From positions 1 through 23,586 of the IMG/VR virus record IMGVR_UViG_3300034101_001412: 23,586 nt of DNA; one strand, written 5' to 3'. Made by a program: the position numbers and the translations under genes. Positions 14,714 to 20,813 of this stretch are shown here, piece by piece (the stretch's first letter is position 1; each line of letters begins with the position of its first letter). The stretch is from a virus. The notes beneath the pieces were generated by a model. That model made no database searches. It worked only from the letters and a program-made list of their open reading frames with translations, and had not been told where the DNA came from.

Positions 14714-15091
14714 TCAATGCTCCGTTTGTGGCTCGATATTCAAATAAACCCCGTCAGTGTCTTCATCTTGATTTCCCCACAACACGTCCAACACTCGGGC
14801 GTAATGCGTGTTTGCACATTCTTCGTCATGCACGAGTGGACCGCCTTCTTCCGAAGGAATACCTCCACAAAGTAAACATCTCGACGGCGTGCCATCTTGT
14901 TTATAAACAAGACTTGTGCGCATAAACATGTCGGCCACCCTACCGATCAAGTTCAGTATTACAGCGGCCTTTTCCTCGTTAAGATAACGTACAGATTCAG
15001 GGTCGCTGCGCAAAATATCTTCACTCCAGTGTGTCTTTCCATCCGTCCCAGAGCCGGGTAGCAGATAAACCCTATAAGGTGCCTCAGTCAT
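14714..15091 (-). CDS. Small cysteine-rich protein
   Basis: This protein has 125 residues from the ATG at 15091, which has AAGGAG eight bases upstream and overlaps the previous stop; the longer frame to 15226 lies inside the neighbouring gene. It begins MTEAPYRVYLLPGSGTDGKT and has a helical AAVILNLIGRVADMFMR. A probable metal-binding part reads SRCLLCGG then HDEECANTHYARVLDVLWG. The 'CxxC...H.xxC...H' set suggests zinc. This layout recurs in phage hypothetical proteins. There is no enzyme motif. Confidence 0.7.
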   Translation of the reverse strand: MTEAPYRVYLLPGSGTDGKTHWSEDILRSDPESVRYLNEEKAAVILNLIGRVADMFMRTSLVYKQDGTPSRCLLCGGIPSEEGGPLVHDEECANTHYARVLDVLWGNQDEDTDGVYLNIEPQTEH

Positions 15092-15338
15092 TTTTCGTCT
15101 CCTTGTTGGTTGAATGTAACGCTTCGTCGCGACGACGTTCCTCACGAACAGTCCCAATGAACCCAAGATCCAGGCCGCACTTGACACAAATAGCCTGACA
15201 AACACGGTTCTCAAAGTATTTTTCATGAGAACAGTTGATCATCTTCCAGAAATCTATAGCCCGGCAACCGACATAGATAAGTGCGACCAATCCACACGCG
15301 CTTACCATTAGTAGATCTGCTATTGTCCAGATGAACAT
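15084..15338 (-). CDS. Small membrane protein with cysteine cluster
   Basis: This is an 84-residue protein with an excellent ribosome site (AAGGAGG). Residues 1-30 form a membrane helix (TIADLLMVSACGLVALIYVG). A cytoplasmic or periplasmic part follows with NCSHEKYF, VCQAICVKCG, then a charged tail rich in Arg, Glu and Asp. The CSH...C...CxxC set could bind zinc. The next gene starts inside its end. I do not recognise a family, and I see no charge pattern that would mark it as a holin. Confidence 0.7.
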   Translation of the reverse strand: MFIWTIADLLMVSACGLVALIYVGCRAIDFWKMINCSHEKYFENRVCQAICVKCGLDLGFIGTVREERRRDEALHSTNKETKND

Positions 15339-15391
15339 TAGTCTTCCTCCTTAAAGTTCACACTTCCGTTTTGTCGTTTTATTGCAAGTCT

Positions 15392-15640
15392 TTACCCTGG
15401 CAACGGAGACCAATAGGCAGGCATTAACCCGCCTTCAATGTCCTCATTCCACCCAAGGAGGCCGCAATCGTGACCTATCGTCAAATCACCATTACAAAAC
15501 ATCCACACACCAAATTCATCGCCGTTCTCATTGGTTTCACTTCCCCAGTAAGCGACTGGGGCGTAATCCCAGCCGTCTCTCCAGAGTAAAATTTTGGTCC
15601 CGTTTTTACGCGCGGTCTCAATTGGTTGCCATTCAGTCAT
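15392..15640 (-). CDS. DUF551 family protein, copy 1
   Basis: This is an 82-residue protein. It starts MTEWQPIETARKNGTKILLW and ends PAYWSPLPG. The 'WqPIETAPkdGt.iLlw ... ThWmPLP' frame is the DUF551 signature common in phages of Gram-negative bacteria; the function is unknown. Its 5' coding end is nearly identical in DNA to that of another copy at 18124-18390, showing a recent duplication. The start overlaps the previous stop (ATGA), with AGG upstream. Confidence 0.88.
   Translation of the reverse strand: MTEWQPIETARKNGTKILLWRDGWDYAPVAYWGSETNENGDEFGVWMFCNGDLTIGHDCGLLGWNEDIEGGLMPAYWSPLPG
15539..15640. repeat. Direct repeat, copy A (pairs with 18289-18390)
   Basis: This 102-base stretch at the 5' end of one DUF551 gene matches 18289-18390 with three mismatches, and the last 61 bases are identical. 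The identity ends exactly at the start codon. It could serve as a site for homologous recombination that deletes or duplicates the 2.75 kb between the copies. Confidence 0.85.
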
Positions 15641-15801
15641 TTCAACCTCATTGCGTTAAGTTCATTCCACAATTGCCATATATGCTCGGCCAATTTGCCG
15701 CTTACTGTTACCTCGCGAGGCTTGTCTCCCATAGCAATGGCAACGGATGCGACAGCATTGACAAGCCTGGTTACGTCTCCTTCTTTAAGTTCAATCACCA
15801 T
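15637..15801 (-). CDS. Small hypothetical protein (54 aa)
   Basis: The ATG at 15801 has AAGGAG nine bases upstream, and the stop overlaps the DUF551 start as ATGA. The protein begins MVIELKEGDVTRLVNAVASV and ends HIWQLWNELNAMRLK. It is helical with no cysteine or membrane segment. It fills an otherwise empty 150-base space in the coupled gene chain with correct signals at both ends, which supports it as real. The function is unknown. Confidence 0.7.
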   Translation of the reverse strand: MVIELKEGDVTRLVNAVASVAIAMGDKPREVTVSGKLAEHIWQLWNELNAMRLK

Positions 15802-16073
15802 TCGTTCGTTCTCCTTCCAGAGTTATCGCACGCTTTACAGATAGGATTAGCTAGAAAGCGTCTCTCCTGTTCGTCCATCCGGGTATTTAGCTTGACTCTT
15901 ATTTCGTTTTGAGACTCAGATAGTCTTGAATCTTCACACACATACCCATCAGGGTTCCGATTGAACCTACATATCATGTAATCAGACAGAGTTTTATTCT
16001 TACTCTTCCCGCACACACGGCATTTATACTTAACCACACGGGTTTCTCTGACTTCACCCAAAATAGTTTTCAT
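15795..16073 (-). CDS. Zinc-finger-like small protein
   Basis: This protein has 92 residues from the ATG at 16073 with AAGGAGG seven bases upstream. It contains YKCRVCGKSKN, then MICRFNRN, GYVCEDSR and NPICKACDNSG. The two CxxC pairs, far apart in sequence, could form one metal site. The centre is a charged helix (QNEIRVKLNTRMDEQERRFL). It fits small phage DNA- or RNA-associated zinc proteins, but I cannot name a family. Confidence 0.7.
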   Translation of the reverse strand: MKTILGEVRETRVVKYKCRVCGKSKNKTLSDYMICRFNRNPDGYVCEDSRLSESQNEIRVKLNTRMDEQERRFLANPICKACDNSGRRTNEW

Positions 16074-16130
16074 CACTCGTCCTCCTTCTTCCTCGGTTGG
16101 TACATCAAAGCTATTTAAGCCTTAATTGCT

Positions 16131-16466
16131 CTAAGAACACACGGCGCTGTAAAAGCATTCACCAGAGCAATAGACATGACGGCCAGCTGTTTGACGAATA
16201 TCGTCTTCATGAACTTGCTTTCCGCAATGTTCGCATGTAGCCAACCCGCTAAATTCTACATATTCGCCAGTTCCTTTGGACGGGAATTGATCTTTAGTTG
16301 GATCAATTATGTTTCCTTCCGCATCTACGCACCACCAATGCGGCTGATCTGGCCAGATATGGTCAATGTAATGACCTCGAACCAAGCGAAGATGTGGGTT
16401 ATTCAAGATTAATGCTTCTGACATTTCTTTGCATTTGCCGCGATATTTGACGTAATCATCTGACAT
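16131..16466 (-). CDS. Hypothetical protein with C-terminal zinc ribbon
   Basis: This protein has 111 residues from the ATG at 16466 (AAGGAG seven bases upstream); the longer frame to 16598 is rejected because it lies inside the previous gene. The N-terminal part reads MSDDYVKYRGKCKEMSEALI. A central block has RGHYIDHIWPDQPHWWCVDA then IDPTKDQFPSKGTGEYVEF, a pattern I know from several phage proteins ('HWW....g.iiDPTa.QFp......Y'). The C-terminus has CEHCGK and YCSGECFYSAVCS, likely zinc-binding. The biochemical role is unknown. Confidence 0.72.
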   Translation of the reverse strand: MSDDYVKYRGKCKEMSEALILNNPHLRLVRGHYIDHIWPDQPHWWCVDAEGNIIDPTKDQFPSKGTGEYVEFSGLATCEHCGKQVHEDDIRQTAGRHVYCSGECFYSAVCS

Positions 16467-16641
16467 CTTCCGTCTCCTTCTTTCTCGGTTGATTTCCAGT
16501 GCACCGCGCACCGCAGCCTGTGTCTTTCTCGCAGCCATCCCATTCGTCGCGCCAATCGGAACAGGGCGGGAGCGGGTCGGGCCAGTTCCACTCACCATCT
16601 TCAGTAACGATTGGGTGGGAAAGTTTCCGTAGATCAGTCAT
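16456..16641 (-). CDS. Small hypothetical protein (61 aa)
   Basis: The ATG at 16641 has GGAG seven bases upstream and lies eight bases inside the end of the previous DUF551 gene. The protein begins MTDLRKLSHPIVTEDGEWNW with PDPLPPCSDWRDEWDGCEKD next, then CGARCTG. It is tryptophan- and cysteine-rich and soluble. Its end overlaps the next gene's start by 11 bases. I recognise no family. Confidence 0.65.
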   Translation of the reverse strand: MTDLRKLSHPIVTEDGEWNWPDPLPPCSDWRDEWDGCEKDTGCGARCTGNQPRKKETEDVR

Positions 16642-16855
16642 GCGGTGGCTCCGGCAGTGGCATCCAGTGGGTGGGCAGCGGATAGTCCAGCTCGTTGTGA
16701 TCTTCGTATAGCTGGTCAGCCATATCCCAGTAGTTTTCAATCCCGCTGTCACGACCGACGCAGTATTGCCTATCTACGCAGACCCCAAACCCGACGTAAA
16801 ACGTCAATATTGGCGCGTCTACGGGCGCGGTTTCAATTGGTTGCCAATTACTCAT
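16634..16855 (-). CDS. DUF551 family protein, divergent copy
   Basis: This protein has 73 residues from the ATG at 16855 (GGAGG seven bases upstream). It starts MSNWQPIETAPVDAPILTFY and ends LPTHWMPLPEPPHD, the classic DUF551 frame. The middle (CVGRDSGIENYWDMADQLYE) differs strongly from the two other copies in the window, so it is an older paralogue or came separately. The function is unknown. Confidence 0.85.
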   Translation of the reverse strand: MSNWQPIETAPVDAPILTFYVGFGVCVDRQYCVGRDSGIENYWDMADQLYEDHNELDYPLPTHWMPLPEPPHD

Positions 16856-17040
16856 TTCTTTTCCTCCCACCAGAAACCAAATACCCAACATCTCCCAAGC
16901 CCATGAAACCAGTGTCTTAAGGTTGGGGCATCATAAGCCTGACATACGCCCCCCTTACCCCAGGGGTATTTTCGTAGGTTACGACTCCAACACCATTTTC
17001 GGGACGCTCGATAATGTTCACAATCCTCACATCTTTTCAT
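16852..17040 (-). CDS. Cysteine-rich small protein, CxxC family copy
   Basis: This protein has 62 residues from the ATG at 17040 (GGAG eight bases upstream). It begins MKRCEDCEHYRASRKWCWSR and continues to GGVCQAYDAP, then LGRCWVFGFWWEEKK. The CxxC...C...C set with an aromatic tail resembles the two neighbouring proteins at 17027 and 17732, which also end in 'GCWf.gfF'. It is likely a divergent paralogue. Metal binding is probable; the role is unknown. Confidence 0.7.
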   Translation of the reverse strand: MKRCEDCEHYRASRKWCWSRNLRKYPWGKGGVCQAYDAPTLRHWFHGLGRCWVFGFWWEEKK

Positions 17041-17224
17041 GGCAACGGCTCCAGGATTCACCCTTCTTTTTGAAGAAACGGCCAATAAACCAACAACCGA
17101 AAAGACGCAAGTAACTCCGCTCTATTTCGGCGAATGCAGAAAGCAGCGGCAATCCTGTTAGTCTAGACGGGCGCAAGCATTCGCGACCTTTGAGGTAGAC
17201 GCAGTCGGTGCACAGTTTTTTCAT
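17027..17224 (-). CDS. CxxC small protein, paralogue of the 17732-18127 N-terminus
   Basis: This protein has 65 residues from the ATG at 17224 with GGGGAG upstream. It begins MKKLCTDCVYLKGRECLRPS, then TGLPLLSAFAEIERSYLRLF, GCWFIGRFFKKKGES. The first 50 residues align almost without gaps to the N-terminal half of the protein at 17732-18127, and the DNA is also similar. Four cysteines (CxxC, C, then GC) suggest a metal site. The hydrophobic GCWFIGRFF near the end could touch a membrane or partner. Confidence 0.72.
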   Translation of the reverse strand: MKKLCTDCVYLKGRECLRPSRLTGLPLLSAFAEIERSYLRLFGCWFIGRFFKKKGESWSRCHEKM

Positions 17225-17226
17225 CG

Positions 17227-17502
17227 TCACTCTCCCCACTTAAAAGCTTCACACTTCGCGCAAGTCTTTGCCGTGATTAAAGCCGTCGGGCCTTTCTTTG
17301 GCTTCATCATCCACGGCGGACGCGGCGTGTTGGCTGCCCATGTGCATTTCATCGCCGTGTCGCCCTCTGGTTCGGCATAATTGCACAGTGCGATTGACGG
17401 ACGCGGGAGCCAAGGTCTAGCCAGTTCCTTGCTTCGTTGCACAACTGCATCGACGAAAGCCTTCCGCTTTGCTGGGTCTTGTAATTCTGATAATTTTGTC
17501 AT
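17227..17502 (-). CDS. Hypothetical protein with C-terminal CxxC
   Basis: This is a 91-residue protein; GGGAGG lies before the ATG at 17502, which overlaps the previous stop. It begins MTKLSELQDPAKRKAFVDAV with VQRSKELARPWLP after it. The C-terminal half has proline/lysine-rich RPPWMMKPKKGP and KTCAKCEAFKWGE. A helical N-terminus plus a knuckle-like end could bind nucleic acid, but this is speculation. I recognise no family. Confidence 0.7.
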   Translation of the reverse strand: MTKLSELQDPAKRKAFVDAVVQRSKELARPWLPRPSIALCNYAEPEGDTAMKCTWAANTPRPPWMMKPKKGPTALITAKTCAKCEAFKWGE

Positions 17503-17711
17503 GGTTTACCTCCCAACCCACAATAGCCGAACATGCGCACTGGCGTTTCGATTTGATCGTTTTTATCGTGGTCCCACCGCCAAGCCATGCACTCCGACGC
17601 TATGCACAAGCTGTAACTTGGTGATCGTCCTGTGCCGTCTATAGAGCTATTTGACGCGTTACCGTCATCACACGTTGATGATGCCCTGACGTGCGGACAC
17701 CACTTATCCAT
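17499..17711 (-). CDS. Small phage protein of the 'CMAWRW...GYCGLGGKP' type
   Basis: This protein has 70 residues from the ATG at 17711 (AGGGAG upstream). It begins MDKWCPHVRASSTCDDGNAS, has CIASECMAWRWDHD in the middle and ends MFGYCGLGGKP. The 'WCPfvR......C.g..CMAWr......GYCGLaGkP' frame recurs in phages of Gram-negative bacteria; to my knowledge its function is not described. Conserved cysteines (CP, C, C, C, YCG) suggest a compact metal-binding fold. It is coupled to the next gene by ATGA. Confidence 0.8.
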   Translation of the reverse strand: MDKWCPHVRASSTCDDGNASNSSIDGTGRSPSYSLCIASECMAWRWDHDKNDQIETPVRMFGYCGLGGKP

Positions 17712-17731
17712 AGCTTCTCCCTCAGATACGA

Positions 17732-18127
17732 TCATAATTGATGCTCCCGACTTAACAAGTTAACGATTGTTCCTTCAGGCGGAGGAACATGGAACGTTAT
17801 CTTTCTTTTTTCTATGACATGGATTATGTCCGTAGTGGCCTCGACCTTCTCAACATCAAACGGCGCTTCAAAAACCGTCTGAACCCCATCCGTGCAAAAT
17901 GACATTCGCCATACAGAGCTTGTGGCCATTCCAATAGGCTGACCAGGTTGCTTGGTCGCCTCGGGCGCTTGCTTAAAAAATCTACCCGTAAACCAACAGC
18001 CAAAGATATTGTAGAACCATCGTTCGAGTTTTGCAGGTTGGCCGATTAATGGCAGTCCTGTTGTACGATCTGGACGGACGCACTGGCGGTCATCGAGGTA
18101 GGCACAGTTGGTGCATAGTTTTTTCAT
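17732..18127 (-). CDS. Two-domain protein: CxxC domain fused to an unknown beta-rich domain
   Basis: This protein has 131 residues from the ATG at 18127 (AGGGGA seven bases upstream). Residues 1-55 (MKKLCTNCAYLDDRQCVRPD with TTGLPLIGQPAKLERW and GCWFTGRFF) match the 65-residue protein at 17027-17224. A linker (QAPEATKQPGQP) leads to residues 67-131, which read MATSSVWRMSFCTDGVQTVF and then EKRKITFHVPPPEGTIVNLL. The second part starts with Met-Ala and has its own domain-like composition, so it probably arose by fusion of two small genes. The function of neither half is known. Confidence 0.72.
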   Translation of the reverse strand: MKKLCTNCAYLDDRQCVRPDRTTGLPLIGQPAKLERWFYNIFGCWFTGRFFKQAPEATKQPGQPIGMATSSVWRMSFCTDGVQTVFEAPFDVEKVEATTDIIHVIEKRKITFHVPPPEGTIVNLLSREHQL

Positions 18128-18390
18128 AGTTCGATCCCCTTCGTTGGCATAGGTGCCCAATGGGTGGGCATGTATCCGCCTTCAATATCCTCGTTCCACC
18201 CGAGGAAGCCGCAATCGTGCCCTAACGACAAATTGCAGTCGGCAAAATACCACCCGCCAAATTCATTCCCAAACGCGTTATTAATGTGACTTCCCCAGTA
18301 AGCGACGGGGGCGTAATCCCAACCGTCTTTCCAGAGTAAAATTTTGGTCCCGTTTTTACGCGCGGTCTCAATTGGTTGCCATTCAGTCAT
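18124..18390 (-). CDS. DUF551 family protein, copy 2
   Basis: This is an 88-residue protein starting MTEWQPIETARKNGTKILLW and ending THWAPMPTKGIEL. It is a close paralogue of the copy at 15392-15640: the first 30 residues differ at one position and the GWNEDIEGG.MP near the end is kept, while the middle has diverged. GGAGG lies nine bases before the ATG. The function of DUF551 is unknown. Confidence 0.88.
   Translation of the reverse strand: MTEWQPIETARKNGTKILLWKDGWDYAPVAYWGSHINNAFGNEFGGWYFADCNLSLGHDCGFLGWNEDIEGGYMPTHWAPMPTKGIEL
18289..18390. repeat. Direct repeat, copy B (pairs with 15539-15640)
   Basis: This is the second copy of the 102-base direct repeat described at 15539-15640. The 61 bases ending at the start codon are identical, and three mismatches lie in the rest. 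Outside the coding start the flanks do not match. Confidence 0.85.
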
Positions 18391-18393
18391 CTA

Positions 18394-19173
18394 TCAATCC
18401 TCCAACAGCAAATCCATATCCTTACCCATTGCTTTGATAGCGGCTTTGCATTCCTCGCCTGTTGTAAAGTAAATTACTCCTTGAGTTCTGCAATACTGCT
18501 CAAGCCCTACCTTCCATCCTAGCTTGTGGTCGTGCTTCGCATTCCACATTCCATTTTTAGCTACCCCGGGCATATTTCGGTACTTCACCAAGGCTTTCTG
18601 CTTGGCGAGGGCGCGTTCGGCTGGGTGATGCGTGCCGAAAAGATTGCCGACCTCTGCGTGTCGTTGCGCGTCAGCAAGATATTCAAATTTGACTGGCTCA
18701 ACTTCGCCGCCGTGGGTAATCCGCCAGTATAATTCATTGGTTTTAGGCCATTCTTCCTTTACCGGCTCCGAAGTTTTGATCGGGTTTTGATCCTCGGTTG
18801 CGCGCAGAGGCACACCCTTTGCTTCCCCTGGCGACTCTCTAAGGTAGAGAGTCATGCTATGCCTTCCTCTTGCGTCATCCCACATGATCTTCATGGACTT
18901 AAAAAAGCCACTATCATCATCCGTCCACCCCAACAGACGAACCTTTGTGCCGTTTTTGGTTGTGAAAATGGGACGATCCACGAGGTCAAATCCCCCTTCT
19001 CCGCCCTCCGGAGTTTTAATTGGTTCTTGGTCTAATGCTCTGAAATTGGCGCACGGAGATACCTCCAACCCCAGCGCTGCGCGAAGCTCATCGGCGTCAA
19101 TTTGTACCAGATGCAGGGCATCTGCGGCGTGATACTCCGTAATTCTGGCTATAAGTGTGATCTTGTTAGTCAT
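18394..19173 (-). CDS. Hypothetical protein, possibly composite
   Basis: This protein has 259 residues from the ATG at 19173 (GGAGG seven bases upstream). The N-terminal part reads HAADALHLVQIDADELRAAL. Next is DLVDRPIFTTKNGTKVRLLG, similar to a small domain ('dl.rPIqTrdGrkvRvl') found alone in many phage proteins. The two parts are joined by similar links, EPIKTPEGGEGG and NPIKTSEPVKEEW, as if segments were strung together. The C-terminal 110 residues (ELYWRITHGGEVEPVKFEYL to the end) hold a region rich in His and Lys. No enzyme motif is visible. Confidence 0.7.
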   Translation of the reverse strand: MTNKITLIARITEYHAADALHLVQIDADELRAALGLEVSPCANFRALDQEPIKTPEGGEGGFDLVDRPIFTTKNGTKVRLLGWTDDDSGFFKSMKIMWDDARGRHSMTLYLRESPGEAKGVPLRATEDQNPIKTSEPVKEEWPKTNELYWRITHGGEVEPVKFEYLADAQRHAEVGNLFGTHHPAERALAKQKALVKYRNMPGVAKNGMWNAKHDHKLGWKVGLEQYCRTQGVIYFTTGEECKAAIKAMGKDMDLLLED

Positions 19174-19505
19174 TTCCACTCCTCCGATAATGCGTCTTTC
19201 AGTTCATCCGTGTATCTAACGCCATCGTCACTTCCACATTTGGCTTTGGCGATGATGGAGCGAGCTTGACCTAATGCGAGCAAGAAGCCGTCGTCCTGGC
19301 GCAAAACCGTTTGTCGATCAGCTTCGGTGAGCAAAAACTCCAGCGCCTCCAACAGCTCAGGCGCGGCGGCGATTAGTCGGGCGTTTAGTAGCGTTTCTTG
19401 TTCGGTTCCAAAAACGGTACATATGGAGGGGTTTACAGTTCGCTGGTTGCGAACAAGAACCTCAAATTCCCCTACAGTCCATGGTCCTGGTGTGTGCTTG
19501 TTCAT
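19170..19505 (-). CDS. 'HTPGPW' family phage protein
   Basis: This protein has 111 residues from the ATG at 19505 with GGGG upstream and an ATGA overlap. It begins MNKHTPGPWTVGEFEVLVRN and has NARLIAAAPELLEALEFLLT in the middle. 'kHTPGPW.v......nArLIAaAPELLeAL' is one of the most common signatures among small proteins of phages and prophages of proteobacteria; its function is not known. A helical C-terminus follows (ALGQARSIIAKAK). The neighbours are tightly coupled. Confidence 0.85.
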   Translation of the reverse strand: MNKHTPGPWTVGEFEVLVRNQRTVNPSICTVFGTEQETLLNARLIAAAPELLEALEFLLTEADRQTVLRQDDGFLLALGQARSIIAKAKCGSDDGVRYTDELKDALSEEWK

Positions 19506-19846
19506 TTCCCCGCATCCTCTCTCATCATCCGCGAGTGCCGCTTGACCGTAGTCAAGCTGAGGTTCAGATGCGCCATAATCTGTCGGGTATTCATCCCCGC
19601 GCCACGACAAGCTTTAATCGCCGCGTAATTGGCGTCGCCTAGGCGACGATTCCCAGCATTCCCGCTAGCCCTGGCGCGTGCACGTGCTTCCTCCGCCTTG
19701 TTGGGCGTGCAATCGGGCGGAGCTGGTTGGTAGGAAACAGTAACCCCGGTTAGCCGCTCAATCTCCATAAGCCCCCGTGCCGGCATGGCCGGGCACTTGG
19801 TAATCACGCCGCCACGAGCGAGGTATGCCTCAATGGATTCGCTCAT
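19502..19846 (-). CDS. Small HTH protein, possible transcription regulator
   Basis: This protein has 114 residues from the ATG at 19846. It begins MSESIEAYLARGGVITKCPA, a 'yLArGG.vt.cP' start seen in phage proteins. The centre is a basic, Ala/Arg-rich stretch (EEARARARASGNAGNRR). The end has a helix-turn-helix: NTRQIMAHLNLSLTTVKRHS (about 86-105), a good fit to a LuxR/sigma-type HTH with 'LslTTVKRH'. It may bind DNA and control accessory or late genes. The ribosome site is weak (GGTGG), and coupling to the previous gene is likely. Confidence 0.7.
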   Translation of the reverse strand: MSESIEAYLARGGVITKCPAMPARGLMEIERLTGVTVSYQPAPPDCTPNKAEEARARARASGNAGNRRLGDANYAAIKACRGAGMNTRQIMAHLNLSLTTVKRHSRMMREDAGK

Positions 19847-20352
19847 TTTCCACCATCCATCACGATTCTGCAAGCAGCGCGTACTAATGCAGCATATGAG
19901 CTTCTGGCCCCGTATTTTTCCTTGATTGCTGCAAGGGCCTCTTTCTCAGTTCCCCAAAAACAGCCGAGTTGCACCATGGCATGAGTGCCGTGGTTGACTG
20001 CGTACCCAATGCGGCCATCGTCCCCGACCGGACCGAACGAGATAATCCCCTTGGCCCTGCGCAGATCGGCCTTGCTCAGGCTGGCCCCGGTCAGGTCGGC
20101 CCCGCGCAGGTTGGCCCCGCGCAGGTTGGCCGCGAACAGGTTGGCCGCGAACAGATCGGCCTTGCTCAGGCTGGCCCCGCGCAGATCGGCCTTGCTCAGG
20201 CTGGCCCCGTGCAGGTTGGCCTCGCGCAGGTTGGCCCCGGTCATATTTGCATTGGTCAGATCAGCCCCGTGCAGGTTGGCCCTTGCCCCGCCCTCATCTA
20301 CCAACCATAGCGCGTGCCGCTTGAGCACTTCGTTTAGTTCTTCTCGCTTCAT
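19843..20352 (-). CDS. Pentapeptide-repeat protein, short copy
   Basis: This protein has 169 residues from the ATG at 20352 (GGGAGG upstream). After MKREELNEVLKRHALWLVDE come about 15 A(N/D/S)LxG-type pentapeptides, which fold into a right-handed square beta-helix. The C-terminal domain reads FGPVGDDGRIGYAVNHGTHA then MVQLGCFWGTEKEALAAIKE; this is a known partner of phage pentapeptide proteins. Some pentapeptide proteins mimic DNA and bind gyrase, but this is not shown here. It is a paralogue of the 224-residue protein at 20810-21484 with about 11 fewer repeats. It starts inside the end of the hydrolase gene. Confidence 0.88.
   Translation of the reverse strand: MKREELNEVLKRHALWLVDEGGARANLHGADLTNANMTGANLREANLHGASLSKADLRGASLSKADLFAANLFAANLRGANLRGADLTGASLSKADLRRAKGIISFGPVGDDGRIGYAVNHGTHAMVQLGCFWGTEKEALAAIKEKYGARSSYAALVRAACRIVMDGGK
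20062..20286. repeat. 15-base tandem coding repeats (pentapeptide array, short)
   Basis: There are about 15 units of 15 bases, each encoding one pentapeptide, with consensus close to caggttggcccc on the plus strand. The period keeps other frames open, which explains long spurious frames on both strands here. Confidence 0.85.
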
Positions 20353-20813
20353 TTTCCTGCCTCCCAAAAGCACGTCTGGTTAACCCGCCCGGCCTTCGGG
20401 AGCTTATGCTTCCACGGCTGGGGGTTGCGCCCGCAGACGTCAAAATGTGTTGCCTTGAAAGGTGCGGGAACGAGGTCCGTATAAGCCAGCGCGGCGGCGT
20501 CAACCGACGCTTTCCAGGCTTTCATATCGTCAATCTTGTTGCGCTTTGCATACCATGGGTATTGCTTGGGTTTTGCGATCACCTCGCAAACCGAGTTTCC
20601 GCCAAATGGCGTGCCAATCCTGGCGAGCGTCGCATGGGCAATTGCTGTCGCCTCCGGCATGTCGCGCCCACGCGTCTCATGATAAACGACCTTGGCAAGA
20701 CACTTAATCTCTTGCGGGTCGGCCAAGTGTAGTGCCGTCGTGCCCTCGCCGTCCGGGCCGACAAGGCGCATGGCGAATAGCGCGGCAAGGATGGTGGCAT
20801 CGATGGGGGTCAT
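20349..20813 (-). CDS. SleB-type cell wall hydrolase, copy 2
   Basis: This protein has 154 residues from the ATG at 20813 (GGAG eight bases upstream). It contains CLAKVVYHETRGRDMPEATA (Glu46 is the expected catalytic acid), IAHATLARIG, SVCEVIAKPKQYPWY and FKATHFDVCG. These are the blocks of the Hydrolase_2/SleB family, which cuts peptidoglycan glycan strands. It is a likely endolysin or virion muralytic enzyme. A short hydrophobic N-terminus (ATILAALFAMRLVG) might anchor or export it. It differs from the copy at 21481-21945 at 11 of 154 positions by my count. Two almost identical lysins in tandem are unusual. Confidence 0.88.
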   Translation of the reverse strand: MTPIDATILAALFAMRLVGPDGEGTTALHLADPQEIKCLAKVVYHETRGRDMPEATAIAHATLARIGTPFGGNSVCEVIAKPKQYPWYAKRNKIDDMKAWKASVDAAALAYTDLVPAPFKATHFDVCGRNPQPWKHKLPKAGRVNQTCFWEAGK

